Below are positions 9,641 to 18,681 of a stretch of 64,000 nucleotides of DNA, in pieces. Position 1 is the first letter of the stretch. Each line of letters opens with the position of its first letter. The DNA lies in NCBI RefSeq assembly GCF_020829665.1, contig NZ_JAIVFT010000001.1, positions 248,001 to 312,000 on the forward strand, given 5' to 3'. A program made the translations under genes and the position numbers. Origin of the DNA: Nostoc sp. CHAB 5824 (GTDB lineage Bacteria; Cyanobacteriota; Cyanobacteriia; Cyanobacteriales; Nostocaceae). The notes beneath the pieces are model-generated. The model did not search any database. It was not told the DNA's origin and worked only from the letters and a program-made list of their open reading frames with translations.

Positions 9641-10114
9641 TTAGTTGTAAAAAAATTTTCCAGAAATTGGGTCTTGTTTGAGGGATTGAATAAAATCCCT
9701 CAAAGTCATCATGCTGCCCGTTAAAGTAAACTTAGGAGTGCCATTTGGAGCAACGATTCTCACTTCACCGTCTTGGATCTGAATCTTATTTTTAATGCTA
9801 TTCCATAGAGTATCGAAGCTTTGATCATCCTTACAACCATTGGCTTCAAGGAACTTTTGGCGCACTTCTGTTTTTAGTGCTAATGCTTCTGCTGCTTGAG
9901 TTCGCGCCTCAAAGTGCTTAACTACATCTTTATAAGCACTCTCCCTCAGAGTTTTGTTTTCCGCCTGAACTTGCTCTAACTGAGTTTTTATAGCTTGCAG
10001 TTGGGACGCTAAAGCGGCTGATTTTTGGTATTCGAGTTTTAAGGCTTGCTTTGCATTGGCTAACAAGGTTTTATAATCTAGCTGATCTTGATCTTGATTT
10101 TTTTCGGATTGCAT
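9641..10114 (-). CDS. Coiled-coil protein of unknown function
   Basis: 157 residues. The first 90 or so are a highly charged helix with heptad-like spacing (LEYQKSAALASQLQAIKTQL, LEQVQAENKTLRES), predicted to form a coiled coil. The C-terminal part is a small mixed domain (VRIVAPNGTPKFTLTGSMMT) ending in LKQDPISGKFFYN. No catalytic motif is visible. AAGAGAT precedes the ATG. It lies downstream of another unknown gene on the same strand, but a terminator-like hairpin stands between them, so it is probably transcribed separately. Confidence 0.7.
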   Translation of the reverse strand: MQSEKNQDQDQLDYKTLLANAKQALKLEYQKSAALASQLQAIKTQLEQVQAENKTLRESAYKDVVKHFEARTQAAEALALKTEVRQKFLEANGCKDDQSFDTLWNSIKNKIQIQDGEVRIVAPNGTPKFTLTGSMMTLRDFIQSLKQDPISGKFFYN

Positions 10115-10145
10115 TTTTATCTCTTGATCAACAGATTTTAGGTGA

Positions 10146-10186
10146 AAAACTCTCGTCAGTTATAGAATAAAAACTGGCGAGAGTTT
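10146..10186 (-). terminator. Rho-independent terminator of the 10219-10521 gene
   Basis: Read on the minus strand, a 12-13 bp stem with one mismatch (AACTCTCGCCAGT with ACTGACGAGAGTT) is followed by a T run. It lies about 35 bp past the stop of the gene at 10219-10521. Confidence 0.7.
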
Positions 10187-10218
10187 AGTAAAAATTCTTT
10201 GTCTTATCTGAGTATTTG

Positions 10219-10521
10219 TTATTTCACCAATAATGGTGATTCCGAGTGAGGATTCTCCTGGATACTACTCAGACTAGAACTAATGTGGGAACGGATAGCT
10301 CGCTCATAAACTCCAGTTTGCTGAGTGCGTACCCCTACAGCCTGATATATTAAGTTAACTTCTGGGAATTCAGACCAATACATCAAAAAAATGTCTTTAG
10401 CTGGAGTAATAATTTCATAATTATTCTCTTGTCTTTTCTTTCTGAGCTTACAATTATTTAGTTGTAATTTTTGTCTGAATAGTTGTTCAAATTCTGAAAT
10501 TAAATCTGAAGTAATTTTCAT
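10219..10521 (-). CDS. Conserved-looking hypothetical protein
   Basis: 100 residues, family not recognised. It has a basic N-terminal half (FEQLFRQKLQLNNCKLRKKR), a central segment with hydrophobic strands (YEIITPAKDIFLMYWSEFPE, VNLIYQAVGV) and a polar tail. It is soluble and has no signal peptide. A strong hairpin terminator follows it, and a 7-bp inverted repeat lies just before its start. Confidence 0.6.
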   Translation of the reverse strand: MKITSDLISEFEQLFRQKLQLNNCKLRKKRQENNYEIITPAKDIFLMYWSEFPEVNLIYQAVGVRTQQTGVYERAIRSHISSSLSSIQENPHSESPLLVK

Positions 10522-10528
10522 GGTTTAT

Positions 10529-10544
10529 ACACGTTAAAACGTGT
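10529..10544. promoter_or_regulatory. Inverted repeat upstream of the 10219-10521 gene
   Basis: ACACGTT-AA-AACGTGT, two perfect 7-bp arms, 8 bases upstream of the ATG at 10521. The position would suit an operator or a 5' UTR hairpin controlling this gene. The binding protein is unknown. Confidence 0.35.
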
Positions 10545-10662
10545 TAATGATGCAAAGACTATCTTGTGATACTACTCAGTATGACACTTCAGATACCTCT
10601 TATAATATAGTGTATCAGTTATCCGGTATTTGAGAATTTAAAGTTTACCTTTACGCGCTCAT

Positions 10663-10693
10663 TTGGAGATATTGCTACGCGTAGCATCTCCAA
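10663..10693. repeat. Palindromic interspersed repeat
   Basis: TTGGAGAT..GCTACGCGTAGC..ATCTCCAA forms a nearly perfect palindrome with GCTACGCGTAGC at the centre. It belongs to the short palindromic repeat families of Nostoc genomes. It lies downstream of the invertase gene and may act as its terminator. Confidence 0.6.
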
Positions 10694-10767
10694 GAGTGGC
10701 GGTACTAGTTAGCAGAGGCATCCTGTATAAGTACAACGAAATCATTGTTTTGGCGAGCAATCAGTAC

Positions 10768-12171
10768 CTACAGGCTACAGCCTGGACCTTCAAGACCCTC
10801 TGCAAAGCTGATTAATTCCAAGTAATCTGGATTTTCCAGGAACTTTTTAGCAGCTAGCAATCCGGCAATACTCCAAGTTTGATAAATTCTGGCTTCTTTG
10901 CCAATCAAACGACCATTGTTGCCATCGTAGTATTCCGGGAATCTATCCTTAAATAAACGCCTTTCGGCAATGGCGATCGCTGCTTGGGCAAGTTCTGTTC
11001 GACCTGCTTTCTGGGCCGCAGCGGTAAATAACCACAGTAAAACGGGCCAGTTCCCGCCGTTGTGATAAGACCAAGCGCTGTTCTTAGAGTCACATCCTGT
11101 AACAATTTTCCATTCTAAACCTTCCAAAGCTGGAAAGCAGATTTTAATAGGCATATAGCCAATCAAGTCTTGCCAGCGTTGGGCAAACAAATTCATAATG
11201 CTTTGAGATTCGTCAACGCTAGCTAAGGAAGCTAAGATTGCCATTAGATTTCCCAGAGCAAAAAAGCGAAAATCCATCCGTCCCGGCCCCAGATTTCCGG
11301 CTAAATATCCTCCACTTCCAGGTAACCACTCGGTCAACCAATTGGGGATAGATTCTGAGTGAATGTTGAATTTATTCGCAACTTCTGTACCAAATTCGTT
11401 ACCCTTGTAACGATAGATTTCTCCCAATCGCTTCAGGTCTAGCCAGTAATAGTTGCGGATATGATATTTCAAAGCTCCCAATCGCCTATTGACTTTGCCG
11501 ATGTAACTATCGCCATTGCCATCTGGTAAAAGTAATTCACTAGCCGCCCTCAGGGAGGCGTAGAATAACACCTGAATTTCTAGAGGATGTTCGTAGACTC
11601 CCATACGGCGGTCAATCATAAAGGCGCCATCGGGAACTAACATTGTTGGGTACAGGGAAAACCGATGTACCATGCAAAGATCCAAAATTAGCTTGATTCC
11701 TTGTTGAAAATTTGGCTGACGCGCTAGGGACAAATCGCCTGTAGCTTTTTCATAAGCCCGTAGCAGGAGAATCCACCACATACAAGAATCAACTGGGGGA
11801 ACGCGAGCGATCGCCTGCTCACCAAAATCAGCGACCAAAAATTCCTCATTCCCATTAGAATGTACTTTGAAACTTGCAGGCATTAATCCCGCTCCCGGTT
11901 CAAAGCAGTCCATCTGCTTTTCATGACTTTGTAATTTCAGTGTTTCTACCAAGAAGTTACGCACAATCTCTGGTTTGCCGTGCATAAGAAACACCAAAGC
12001 AGAAGGGACAAAATCGCGGAGGAAGCACTGATCATAATTGAGTGCATCTAACTCTGGATCGTGTGCGGCTACAGTACCAATGGGTTTTCCCTGGTAATAA
12101 ATTACCGACTTTTCCAACAATTCCCAGGCTTCTGCTTCCAGCAGACTGTTCTTATTGATCGCGCTAGTCAT
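10768..12171 (-). CDS. invA: Alkaline/neutral invertase (GH100)
   Basis: 467 residues, the usual length for cyanobacterial neutral invertases. It hydrolyses sucrose to glucose and fructose in the cytosol. GH100 hallmarks include [20 protein letters not shown] near the N terminus, [14 protein letters not shown] with the catalytic Asp at about 187, [13 protein letters not shown], and FPEYYDG with the catalytic Glu at about 413. These agree, offset by one, with D188 and E414 reported for Anabaena InvA. The gene starts 62 bp after the stop of an SDR dehydrogenase on the same strand, so the two are probably one operon concerned with sugar use. The reading frame is complete. Confidence 0.93.
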   Translation of the reverse strand: MTSAINKNSLLEAEAWELLEKSVIYYQGKPIGTVAAHDPELDALNYDQCFLRDFVPSALVFLMHGKPEIVRNFLVETLKLQSHEKQMDCFEPGAGLMPASFKVHSNGNEEFLVADFGEQAIARVPPVDSCMWWILLLRAYEKATGDLSLARQPNFQQGIKLILDLCMVHRFSLYPTMLVPDGAFMIDRRMGVYEHPLEIQVLFYASLRAASELLLPDGNGDSYIGKVNRRLGALKYHIRNYYWLDLKRLGEIYRYKGNEFGTEVANKFNIHSESIPNWLTEWLPGSGGYLAGNLGPGRMDFRFFALGNLMAILASLASVDESQSIMNLFAQRWQDLIGYMPIKICFPALEGLEWKIVTGCDSKNSAWSYHNGGNWPVLLWLFTAAAQKAGRTELAQAAIAIAERRLFKDRFPEYYDGNNGRLIGKEARIYQTWSIAGLLAAKKFLENPDYLELISFAEGLEGPGCSL

Positions 12172-12233
12172 GGGCGTCTAATTCCACTAATGGTATGTAT
12201 CGGTTCAATTGTGGAAAGTACGCAAGCCTTACT

Positions 12234-13043
12234 TCAAGCTGACCAGGATTCGCGGAAGTCAGCATACAGAGTCAATCCACCATCTACAAACAACGTTTGT
12301 CCGGTGATGTAGGCGGCTTCATCCGAAGCTAAAAAAGCTACTGTGGCTGCCATCTCCTCTGAGGAGCCAGCACGTCCCATTGGGATGTGACTTTCCACGA
12401 TCGCTTTTTTTTCGGGGTCATCTATCCAGGCTTGATTTATTGGCGTGATTGTTGCTCCGGGGGCAATAGCGTTGACACGAATACCAAGGCTTGCATATTC
12501 CAATGCTAAGGTTTTGGTCAGGTTTTCCATACCGCCTTTGCTAATGGAATAACTGATATACATTGGTCGCGGAATAATTTCGTGAACGCTAGAAATATTA
12601 ATAATCACCCCCGGACGATTAAGAGACAAGAGGTGTTTAATAGTTTCACGAGCGCAGAGATACGCACCCCGGAGATTGACTGCAATTACCCGGTCAAAGT
12701 CTGCTGTGGTAACTTCGTGGGATGGACTTTCTGTTTGAATGCCAGCATTGTTAACTAGAATATCTACACTGCCAAATTCCTTGACTACGGTGTTGACCAT
12801 CTCAACAATGTCTGATTCTTGAGAGACATCTCCTTGAACCAGCAGTGACTTAACACCACAATTTTCGATATTTCCGCAGGATTTTTGCAATGCCATTTGT
12901 TCCGTTTCTGCCCCAGCTTCGGGGTATGAGCGGTAATTGATGGCGATGTTGCACCCTTCTTGAGCGAGCCTGATAGCGATCGCTTGACCGATACCTGAAG
13001 TTGCACCTGTAATTAAAGCATTCTTTCCTTTTAACCCTATCAT
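12234..13043 (-). CDS. SDR-family oxidoreductase, glucose 1-dehydrogenase-like
   Basis: 269 residues. Classical short-chain dehydrogenase: the TGATSGIGQ cofactor loop, VDILVNNAGIQ, the catalytic Ser in INISSVHEI and the catalytic YSISKGG. NYRSYPE after the second strand suggests NADP preference, as in glucose 1-dehydrogenases. The start ATG has GAGAGGAAAT just upstream. It precedes the invertase gene by 62 bp, so a plausible role is oxidation of a sugar released from sucrose, but substrate cannot be fixed from sequence in this family. Confidence 0.85.
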   Translation of the reverse strand: MIGLKGKNALITGATSGIGQAIAIRLAQEGCNIAINYRSYPEAGAETEQMALQKSCGNIENCGVKSLLVQGDVSQESDIVEMVNTVVKEFGSVDILVNNAGIQTESPSHEVTTADFDRVIAVNLRGAYLCARETIKHLLSLNRPGVIINISSVHEIIPRPMYISYSISKGGMENLTKTLALEYASLGIRVNAIAPGATITPINQAWIDDPEKKAIVESHIPMGRAGSSEEMAATVAFLASDEAAYITGQTLFVDGGLTLYADFRESWSA

Positions 13044-13253
13044 ATTTCCTCTCTGAGCTGCCCTTGCTTGAATTTGCAGTTAGTCAATTTTGGATTTTAG
13101 ATTCTTTTATACATTTAAAATTTTTGCTGTCAACCCCCAATGGAAGGAAGTTAAAATGAAAAAATAGGTCTTTCATGATTTTGAATTTCTGATCCTATTT
13201 GACGAATCCCTGCTACAGATACATAAGTAGGGGCTTACACCTGTCATTGATGC

Positions 13254-13375
13254 CAACTTAAGCTAAAACCCTTTTAAAACCTCGTTTCCAGCCTCTGGCT
13301 GGAAATGCACTTCATTGAGCTGCTGCCGCAAGTCTTGAAGCGGAGCCTCCATTATGTATTCCCAGTCAGAGACTC
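13254..13375. repeat. Structured ~120-bp dispersed repeat, copy 1
   Basis: This stretch matches, in opposite orientation, 20490-20611. It holds two self-complementary blocks: TTTCCAGCCTCTGGCTGGAAA and an imperfect one around CCCAGTCAGAGACT. It lies in the noncoding gap between the SDR and methyltransferase genes. Confidence 0.8.
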
Positions 13376-13501
13376 TTGACAAGACAATCTCTCGAAGCTT
13401 GTTTTAGGCTAGCTTTAACTTTAAGTTGACACCAACGTACACCTGTACGCCCCTACAGTCGATTTATTGGTTGCAAAGATTGTTGTAAATGGTATTAGTC
13501 C

Positions 13502-14209
13502 CTAGCGCAAATTTGCTGGTATCTTTTCAGGAACTACCCAGTAATAAATAGTTTTGCCCTCTACATTCAGCGTCTGGTCTGGTTTCCAATCGCCCATATC
13601 GAAGGCGTGGGAGACAATGCGACTACCAGGTTTGAGTTCACTCAATAGCTTGGGACGGAGTTTGGCGTTGACTTCGGGCAGTAAGTAAAGTGTAACTACT
13701 GTTGCTTCACTAAAATCAGTGGTGAATAAATCTTGCTGGACAAACCGCACGCGATCGGTTACTCCTGCCTTCTTAGCATTCTCATTAGCTTCTTTGATGC
13801 GTTCGGGGTTAATATCTATGCCGACACCGCGCGTACCATATCTTTGTGCCGCAGTATTAACAATTCTCCCATCACCGCTGCCAAGGTCGTAAAGCACATC
13901 ATTTTTACTCACTTTTGCCACTTTCAACATTGCATCTACTACTGGCTGTGGTGTAGGCACATAAGGAACATCGCCAGGGCGTTCTTGTGGTTGAGTTGTG
14001 GGGGTTGTCGTAGATGGTGCTTCGGTTTGTTCTTGTGGTTGAGTTGTGGGAGTTGCCGCAGATGGTGTTTCGGTTTCGGTTTGACCGGTCAAAGTAGAAG
14101 GTTGCGTCCCGGCTTCTAAGTCTGGCTGTTGTGGTGTACACCCAGCAATTCCCAAGCTGGTAATACTAACCCCTGTAACCAGTAAAAACAGAATTTTTTT
14201 GAGGTTCAT
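13502..14209 (-). CDS. Lipoprotein with class I SAM-methyltransferase domain
   Basis: 235 residues. The N terminus is a lipoprotein signal (ILFLLVTGVSITSLGIAGC; the Cys would be lipidated). A Pro/Thr/Gln-rich linker with a duplicated PTTQPQEQ-type unit follows, then a Rossmann methyltransferase fold: VLYDLGSGDGRIVNTAA (motif I), GVGIDINPERI and VRFVQQDLF. The domain matches small cyanobacterial methyltransferases of unknown substrate. The puzzle is location, since SAM is a cytosolic cofactor while the signal would place the enzyme outside the plasma membrane. AAGGAG precedes the ATG. Confidence 0.85.
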   Translation of the reverse strand: MNLKKILFLLVTGVSITSLGIAGCTPQQPDLEAGTQPSTLTGQTETETPSAATPTTQPQEQTEAPSTTTPTTQPQERPGDVPYVPTPQPVVDAMLKVAKVSKNDVLYDLGSGDGRIVNTAAQRYGTRGVGIDINPERIKEANENAKKAGVTDRVRFVQQDLFTTDFSEATVVTLYLLPEVNAKLRPKLLSELKPGSRIVSHAFDMGDWKPDQTLNVEGKTIYYWVVPEKIPANLR

Positions 14210-14330
14210 GAATTTTCTCCTTGATTCAGTAACTTGTGTTCAGTAGTTAGTCAAACAACTGATAGTCATAGAATTTTGAATTGTCTATAGCGTGAGGTTT
14301 GGGTTGCACAATCCAAAATCCAAAATTGTA

Positions 14331-15689
14331 TTAAGTCCTACGTTGGCGATAGTTACTCCAGAACAATAGTGGGATGCCTGCTGCGACAACTAAAACACCT
14401 GCAACTGCTCCCACACCTGTATAAACCAAGCTGGAATAAAGCAAGTAACCGCAGACGGCACAAAAGAGTAATGGTGTGAAAGGATAAAATGGTACACGGA
14501 ATGGGCGTACTATGTGGGGTTCGCGGATTCGCAATACCAGCAGTGAGATGCCGGAAAGCAAAAAGAAGAACCAAAATATCGGGGCGGTATAATCCACCAT
14601 TGTTTCAAAGCCTTTGCGGGTGAGCGTGCCTAAAAAAACCAGTGCTAAGGCGATCGCAGCTTGCAATAATAAGGCATGGGTAGGGCTGCTAGGACGTTGT
14701 TGCCAGCGTCCCATAAAACCAAATAGCGAAAAATCCTGTCCCAGTGCGAAATTGGTACGCGCTCCGGTAAAAATTGTGGCGTTAGTTGCTCCCAAAGTAG
14801 CGATCGCAATCAATACACTGATAAACAAGGCTCCTGGTGCGCCCCAAAGAGAGCGCATTAAATCTGCGGCTACTGCTTCTGACTGGGCCATGTTGGCTAA
14901 TCCCAGTCCCCGCAAGTAAGCCAAATTGATTAGTAAGTAAATAGCAGTGATGATGCCAATACTCCACATTAGCGATCGCACAATATTACGTCGTCCATCT
15001 TGAATTTCTGCCGAGATGTAAGCCGCCTCATTCCAACCGCCGTAAGAGAGTAGCACAAACACCATCGCCAGTCCCCACGTTCCTGATGATGCAGATTCTA
15101 CAGGGGCGGCAGAATTAGGAATAGCGGTAAGCCCAAAAATTACTACCAGCAACAAACCCAGAACTTTCGCAGCACTCAGCAGGTTTTGTGTCCACTTACC
15201 CTGTTGCAAACCGATGATGTTCAAAGCAGTTAAAAGTGCGATCGCTACGGCTGCATAGATAGAAGACGAAAATGTACCTAGCCGCCATATCTGAGAAACA
15301 TAATCGCCAAAAACAAATGCCAACAGGGCAATAGAACCAGTTTGAATCACTGTCATCCGTGCCCAGGCAAATAAAAAGGCGACTCTCCGCCCAAATGCAC
15401 GTTTCAAATAATAGTAGGCACCACCAACGTCAGGATAGACAGTCGCCAACTCTGCATAGCACAGCGCTCCTACCAGAGATACCACACCACCAATTAGCCA
15501 AAAAAACAGTACGGCAATATCACTACCTGCTTGATTTGCCACTAGAGCCGGGGTTTCAAAAATCCCCGCCCCGATGACAACACCGACAATCAGAGCCACT
15601 GCGTCTGGTAATGTCAGCGATGGCTTGGGTGCTGCTACTTCAGTTGCTGCTGTCTGCTGAAGCAAATTGTAGTCTTTACCTCTACTCAC
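14331..15689 (-). CDS. APC-superfamily amino acid permease
   Basis: 452 residues with about 12 hydrophobic segments. The first carries the APC signature VALIVGVVIGAGIFETPALV, followed by YAELATVYPDVGGAYYYLKR and, later, SYGGWNEAAYISAEIQDGRR. It should import amino acids or related amines by proton symport or exchange across the plasma membrane. Substrate cannot be read from sequence. The start is GTG at 15689 with AAGGAAG upstream. It is transcribed leftward towards the lipoprotein methyltransferase, but a 121-bp gap separates them. Confidence 0.9.
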   Translation of the reverse strand: MSRGKDYNLLQQTAATEVAAPKPSLTLPDAVALIVGVVIGAGIFETPALVANQAGSDIAVLFFWLIGGVVSLVGALCYAELATVYPDVGGAYYYLKRAFGRRVAFLFAWARMTVIQTGSIALLAFVFGDYVSQIWRLGTFSSSIYAAVAIALLTALNIIGLQQGKWTQNLLSAAKVLGLLLVVIFGLTAIPNSAAPVESASSGTWGLAMVFVLLSYGGWNEAAYISAEIQDGRRNIVRSLMWSIGIITAIYLLINLAYLRGLGLANMAQSEAVAADLMRSLWGAPGALFISVLIAIATLGATNATIFTGARTNFALGQDFSLFGFMGRWQQRPSSPTHALLLQAAIALALVFLGTLTRKGFETMVDYTAPIFWFFFLLSGISLLVLRIREPHIVRPFRVPFYPFTPLLFCAVCGYLLYSSLVYTGVGAVAGVLVVAAGIPLLFWSNYRQRRT

Positions 15690-16244
15690 ATTACTTCCTT
15701 ATTAGTGTTGAGTGGGAACTCGCCGCTTTGTTTCATCTTTTTTTGCACTGTTTTACCTATATTTCTATGGTTCAAAACAAATGTGACTCAAAAATGACAA
15801 TCATCAGAGATATGCCTTCAAACGGTAATATCCATCTCGCCACATTCAGATCAATTTTCCTACAGCGATCGCTTTAATTTCTTTTGCTAGACAACATCTA
15901 TGCTTTTCAGAACAATGGCAACTCAATTTAGAACAGAAACCATGTCCCAGCTCGCTGTTAAGACCCAAATCTCCGTCATCTACCTCCGATTTTTTTCAGA
16001 AGTATTTCCATTGTTAGCTTGTCTTAATTCTGGTAATAGGCTAGGAAATCTGACTCAATAAAACGTCTTCCGTGAGTGGGATTTATAGTAATCTAGAGGA
16101 TGATTGACTAATAGTACATAATCGTGCTTTATTTGATCGGGCAGATAGAGACAGCGATCGCCTAGACTTTTAGATTAAGTAGAGGCGCATAGATGTGCAT
16201 CCTTACATAATAAATAAGGAAAATTTCTTTTTATCCTTACTCTT
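15690..16244. other. Intergenic region without recognisable gene
   Basis: 555 bp. It holds a GCGATCGC octamer near 15867 and ordinary AT-rich DNA. Short open frames here lack protein-like composition. Part must be the promoter region of the leftward permease gene. Confidence 0.4.
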
Positions 16245-16673
16245 TTAGTATCTGCTACTGGGAAAAAGTAAAATATCTATTAATTCACCCATTACCAAAC
16301 CCAATACCGCTAAGACTGTTAAAATCCAAAATGAATCTAGCTTGTTGAAGCCAGAAAAGCGCATTTCCAAATCAGCTAAAAGCGTAGTTGCTAATGGTAT
16401 GATAAAAAGCCTTAGTAATAGCGACCAAGTTGCTATAAAAGCAATTGATATGCTTAAAAATAATATGACAGCTAAAGTTTGAGACCCAAATTCAAGCAAA
16501 CGTTCTAACCAAGAAGTACTTTTTCGCACTACAGCTATAACCATAGCAGCAACAAAAGCTCCTACCAACCAAATAATGTGATTAGCGGCTAGATACCAGC
16601 CCAAGAGAGTGTAAGCTAGCCATAGTAATATTAAAGGCGTCAAAGGAATCCTATTAAAAAATTCCACATTCAT
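16245..16673 (-). CDS. Small integral membrane protein of unknown function
   Basis: About 142 residues from the ATG at 16673 (MNVEFFN); the frame extends 7 codons upstream but only to a TTG. Four hydrophobic segments (LTPLILLWLAYTLLGWYLA, IIWLVGAFVAAMVIAVV, LAVILFLSISIAFIATWSLL, FWILTVLAVLGLVMGELIDI) span nearly all of it. No motif identifies a function. It is flanked by long gene-free DNA on both sides, so it is probably monocistronic. Confidence 0.65.
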   Translation of the reverse strand: MNVEFFNRIPLTPLILLWLAYTLLGWYLAANHIIWLVGAFVAAMVIAVVRKSTSWLERLLEFGSQTLAVILFLSISIAFIATWSLLLRLFIIPLATTLLADLEMRFSGFNKLDSFWILTVLAVLGLVMGELIDILLFPSSRY

Positions 16674-17785
16674 ACTGCCAAGGCTTGTAAACAAACCAAG
16701 TTAATATCTTAATTGTAGTCAAAGTTTGTTACCACTCCAACTTCTAAATATACCAACTTTGCTCAGGACATTCCTCTATCTACAGGGCAAATTTAAGGAC
16801 ATACTCTTTCGTCGTGACAATATATAGCCCTACTTAATTATTCGATTCGGGAATCTGAGCCTCACATACGTTATCAGGTCTATAGCAACAACAGCTTGCT
16901 AAATCGTAAATTTTATATTTAGTAATCTAATTTAACTTTGTTTGATGCGATCGCTTATAGCTTAAAGTTCAGAAAATCAAGCGTATCCACCAATAAGAAT
17001 ATATTCTATTTACGTATATTAGTTAATTAAAAAGTTATATTTAAAACAGGACATTGCTAGCTTCAGAACAAAAGTACTAGATTTTAAAATACTAGTGATG
17101 TATAAGTAAATTGATTTTGACTCTCAGCTATTTGCCATGAAATTTAATGAAGAGGTGGTTACAATCCACTGTGTACAACTTTGATAACTGTCCACAATAG
17201 TGTTGCATGTCTCAAGCTCATGGTAATATTATTTTACTGTTAGGAGATATTATTTTATACATCAAGTTGCAAACATGCTGGAACAGTTAGTTAGGTGTGC
17301 TACTTCCAAAAAACAAAAAATTATTCAACCCACTAAGGAAATCCACAAAAGCGCCAACGTGCAAAGCACAGAGCTTTTGGAATTTTGCTTATATAAGGTA
17401 CTAAATAGCTCACAAAGTCATCTTTTAGGAATCATTAAAGCTAGCTAAGAAGGTATAAAACCCTCTTAAAATGGCAAAAAATTAGACAAGAATAAATAGA
17501 AAAGATTTGACATTAAGTCAGTTGTTTTTCGTATATCTAAAAATATCGGAAAGCCAAATTTGTCTTGTCAATAAGACATTAATATTGGGTGTTTTATTTA
17601 GATATTGATTCTCTTTGTGGCTAGTTACCTATATAAAAACCCTATTTCATTGCTGAAAACTTAAACTACCTCGACCAAATGAGGCAAACACTTAAATCTA
17701 ACAAATGATTTAGGACTGCTAGATCAATCTTGATTTAGTAACAACTCGATGTGTTAGCAACGTCAGCAAGAGTAACAGGAAAAAC
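16674..17785. other. 1.1-kb AT-rich region without recognisable gene
   Basis: No protein-like frame, tRNA-like fold or strong terminator was found. The DNA is AT-rich, with one HIP1-like GCGATCGC at about 16947 and many short poly-A and poly-T stretches. It separates two divergently transcribed genes, so it contains both promoters. A noncoding RNA cannot be excluded by eye. Confidence 0.4.
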
Positions 17786-18427
17786 ATGAATATGATTGTT
17801 CGTTCAGTTGGGGCGATCGCTCTCCAAATATCTGCGTTCGCTGCGATGTCTACTATGGCAATATCTGATGACAAGCCTTTGCGTATCTATACTCAGGAGA
17901 CTCCTGCTGCTTCTCAACCGAAAATAACACAGAGGATTTGCTCTTTAGATCCCATTGACGATTTATTACCTCCACCACAAACCAAGGCAAGTAACTCTTT
18001 GCTTTCCTACCTTGCTGAACAAGGTTTTACGCAGAATCAAGAGGGTTCTTGGGTCTGTTATGCGAACGATCCCAAAAAAGAAGGGCGTTACTTTACCCTT
18101 TTTAAGGTTAAACAAGTTGATGACAGGCTCATAGCAAGTTCTTTTCTAGATGAGGGAAGTTTAATTCAGGGGCAGGAAAATCGTAGTTTGGACTTTTTTA
18201 TGATGCTAATTAAGCGTCATATGAATACTAGTCCAGAGAACCGTCAGGGTATACGTAGGTATTTAGAATCTTTTGTCTCTTTAGTAAAGGAAGGGAAGAT
18301 CAAACCTACACGTCGTGGGTTTCTTTTCGACCAACCGAACCGGGCATTGGTCTTATATCACACACTCTCATCAGGAAATCTCAAAGGTACCGGAATCACA
18401 ATCAACATTTATTTACCTAAGAGTTGA
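17786..18427 (+). CDS. Secreted protein of unknown function
   Basis: 213 residues, not recognised. The N terminus looks like a signal peptide (VRSVGAIALQISAFAAMSTM, then AISDDK). The mature part has two Cys in the first half (ICSLDP, WVCYAND), a NDPKKEGRYFTLFKVKQVDD strand region, a helical middle (FFMMLIKRHMNTSPENRQGI) and ends in ITINIYLPKS. ACAGGA lies 7 bases before the ATG. A palindrome 17 bp past the stop may terminate it. The next gene also encodes an exported unknown protein, but 254 bp and two hairpins separate them. Confidence 0.65.
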   Translation: MNMIVRSVGAIALQISAFAAMSTMAISDDKPLRIYTQETPAASQPKITQRICSLDPIDDLLPPPQTKASNSLLSYLAEQGFTQNQEGSWVCYANDPKKEGRYFTLFKVKQVDDRLIASSFLDEGSLIQGQENRSLDFFMMLIKRHMNTSPENRQGIRRYLESFVSLVKEGKIKPTRRGFLFDQPNRALVLYHTLSSGNLKGTGITINIYLPKS

Positions 18428-18443
18428 ACTAGGGAGTGAGGAG

Positions 18444-18463
18444 AGAGGCGATTAATCGCCTCT
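18444..18463. repeat. Palindrome after the 17786 gene
   Basis: AGAGGCGATTAATCGCCTCT is a perfect 20-bp palindrome, 17 bp past the stop codon. A longer relative (GAGACGCGATTAATCGCGTC) lies at 37824-37847. It is a common Nostoc dispersed hairpin and may act as a terminator, although no T run follows. Confidence 0.7.
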
Positions 18464-18552
18464 ATACGGAGTGGGGATTCAAACCTCATTCAACTCGTAA
18501 AGAAATTTTCTCCCAATCCTGAATCCTAGCTACCAAGGATAGGAACGCTGTT

Positions 18553-18573
18553 CGCAGACTCAGCGAGTCTGCG
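18553..18573. repeat. Short hairpin
   Basis: CGCAGACTC-AGC-GAGTCTGCG, 9-bp perfect arms, in the gap between the two secreted-protein genes. Confidence 0.6.
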
Positions 18574-18681
18574 GTATTGTTGCGACCCCTTGAATTTCCG
18601 GAGCTATTAATATCGACCCTACGGACTGAGACAGGGACGTGAACAACCAATGAAATTGCTGTCATTTAGTGGAGGTGCATC

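Noticed and set aside
15611..15877. Plus-strand 88-residue frame over the permease start
   Set aside because: Antisense to the permease N terminus and its promoter region; no family similarity or initiation signal.
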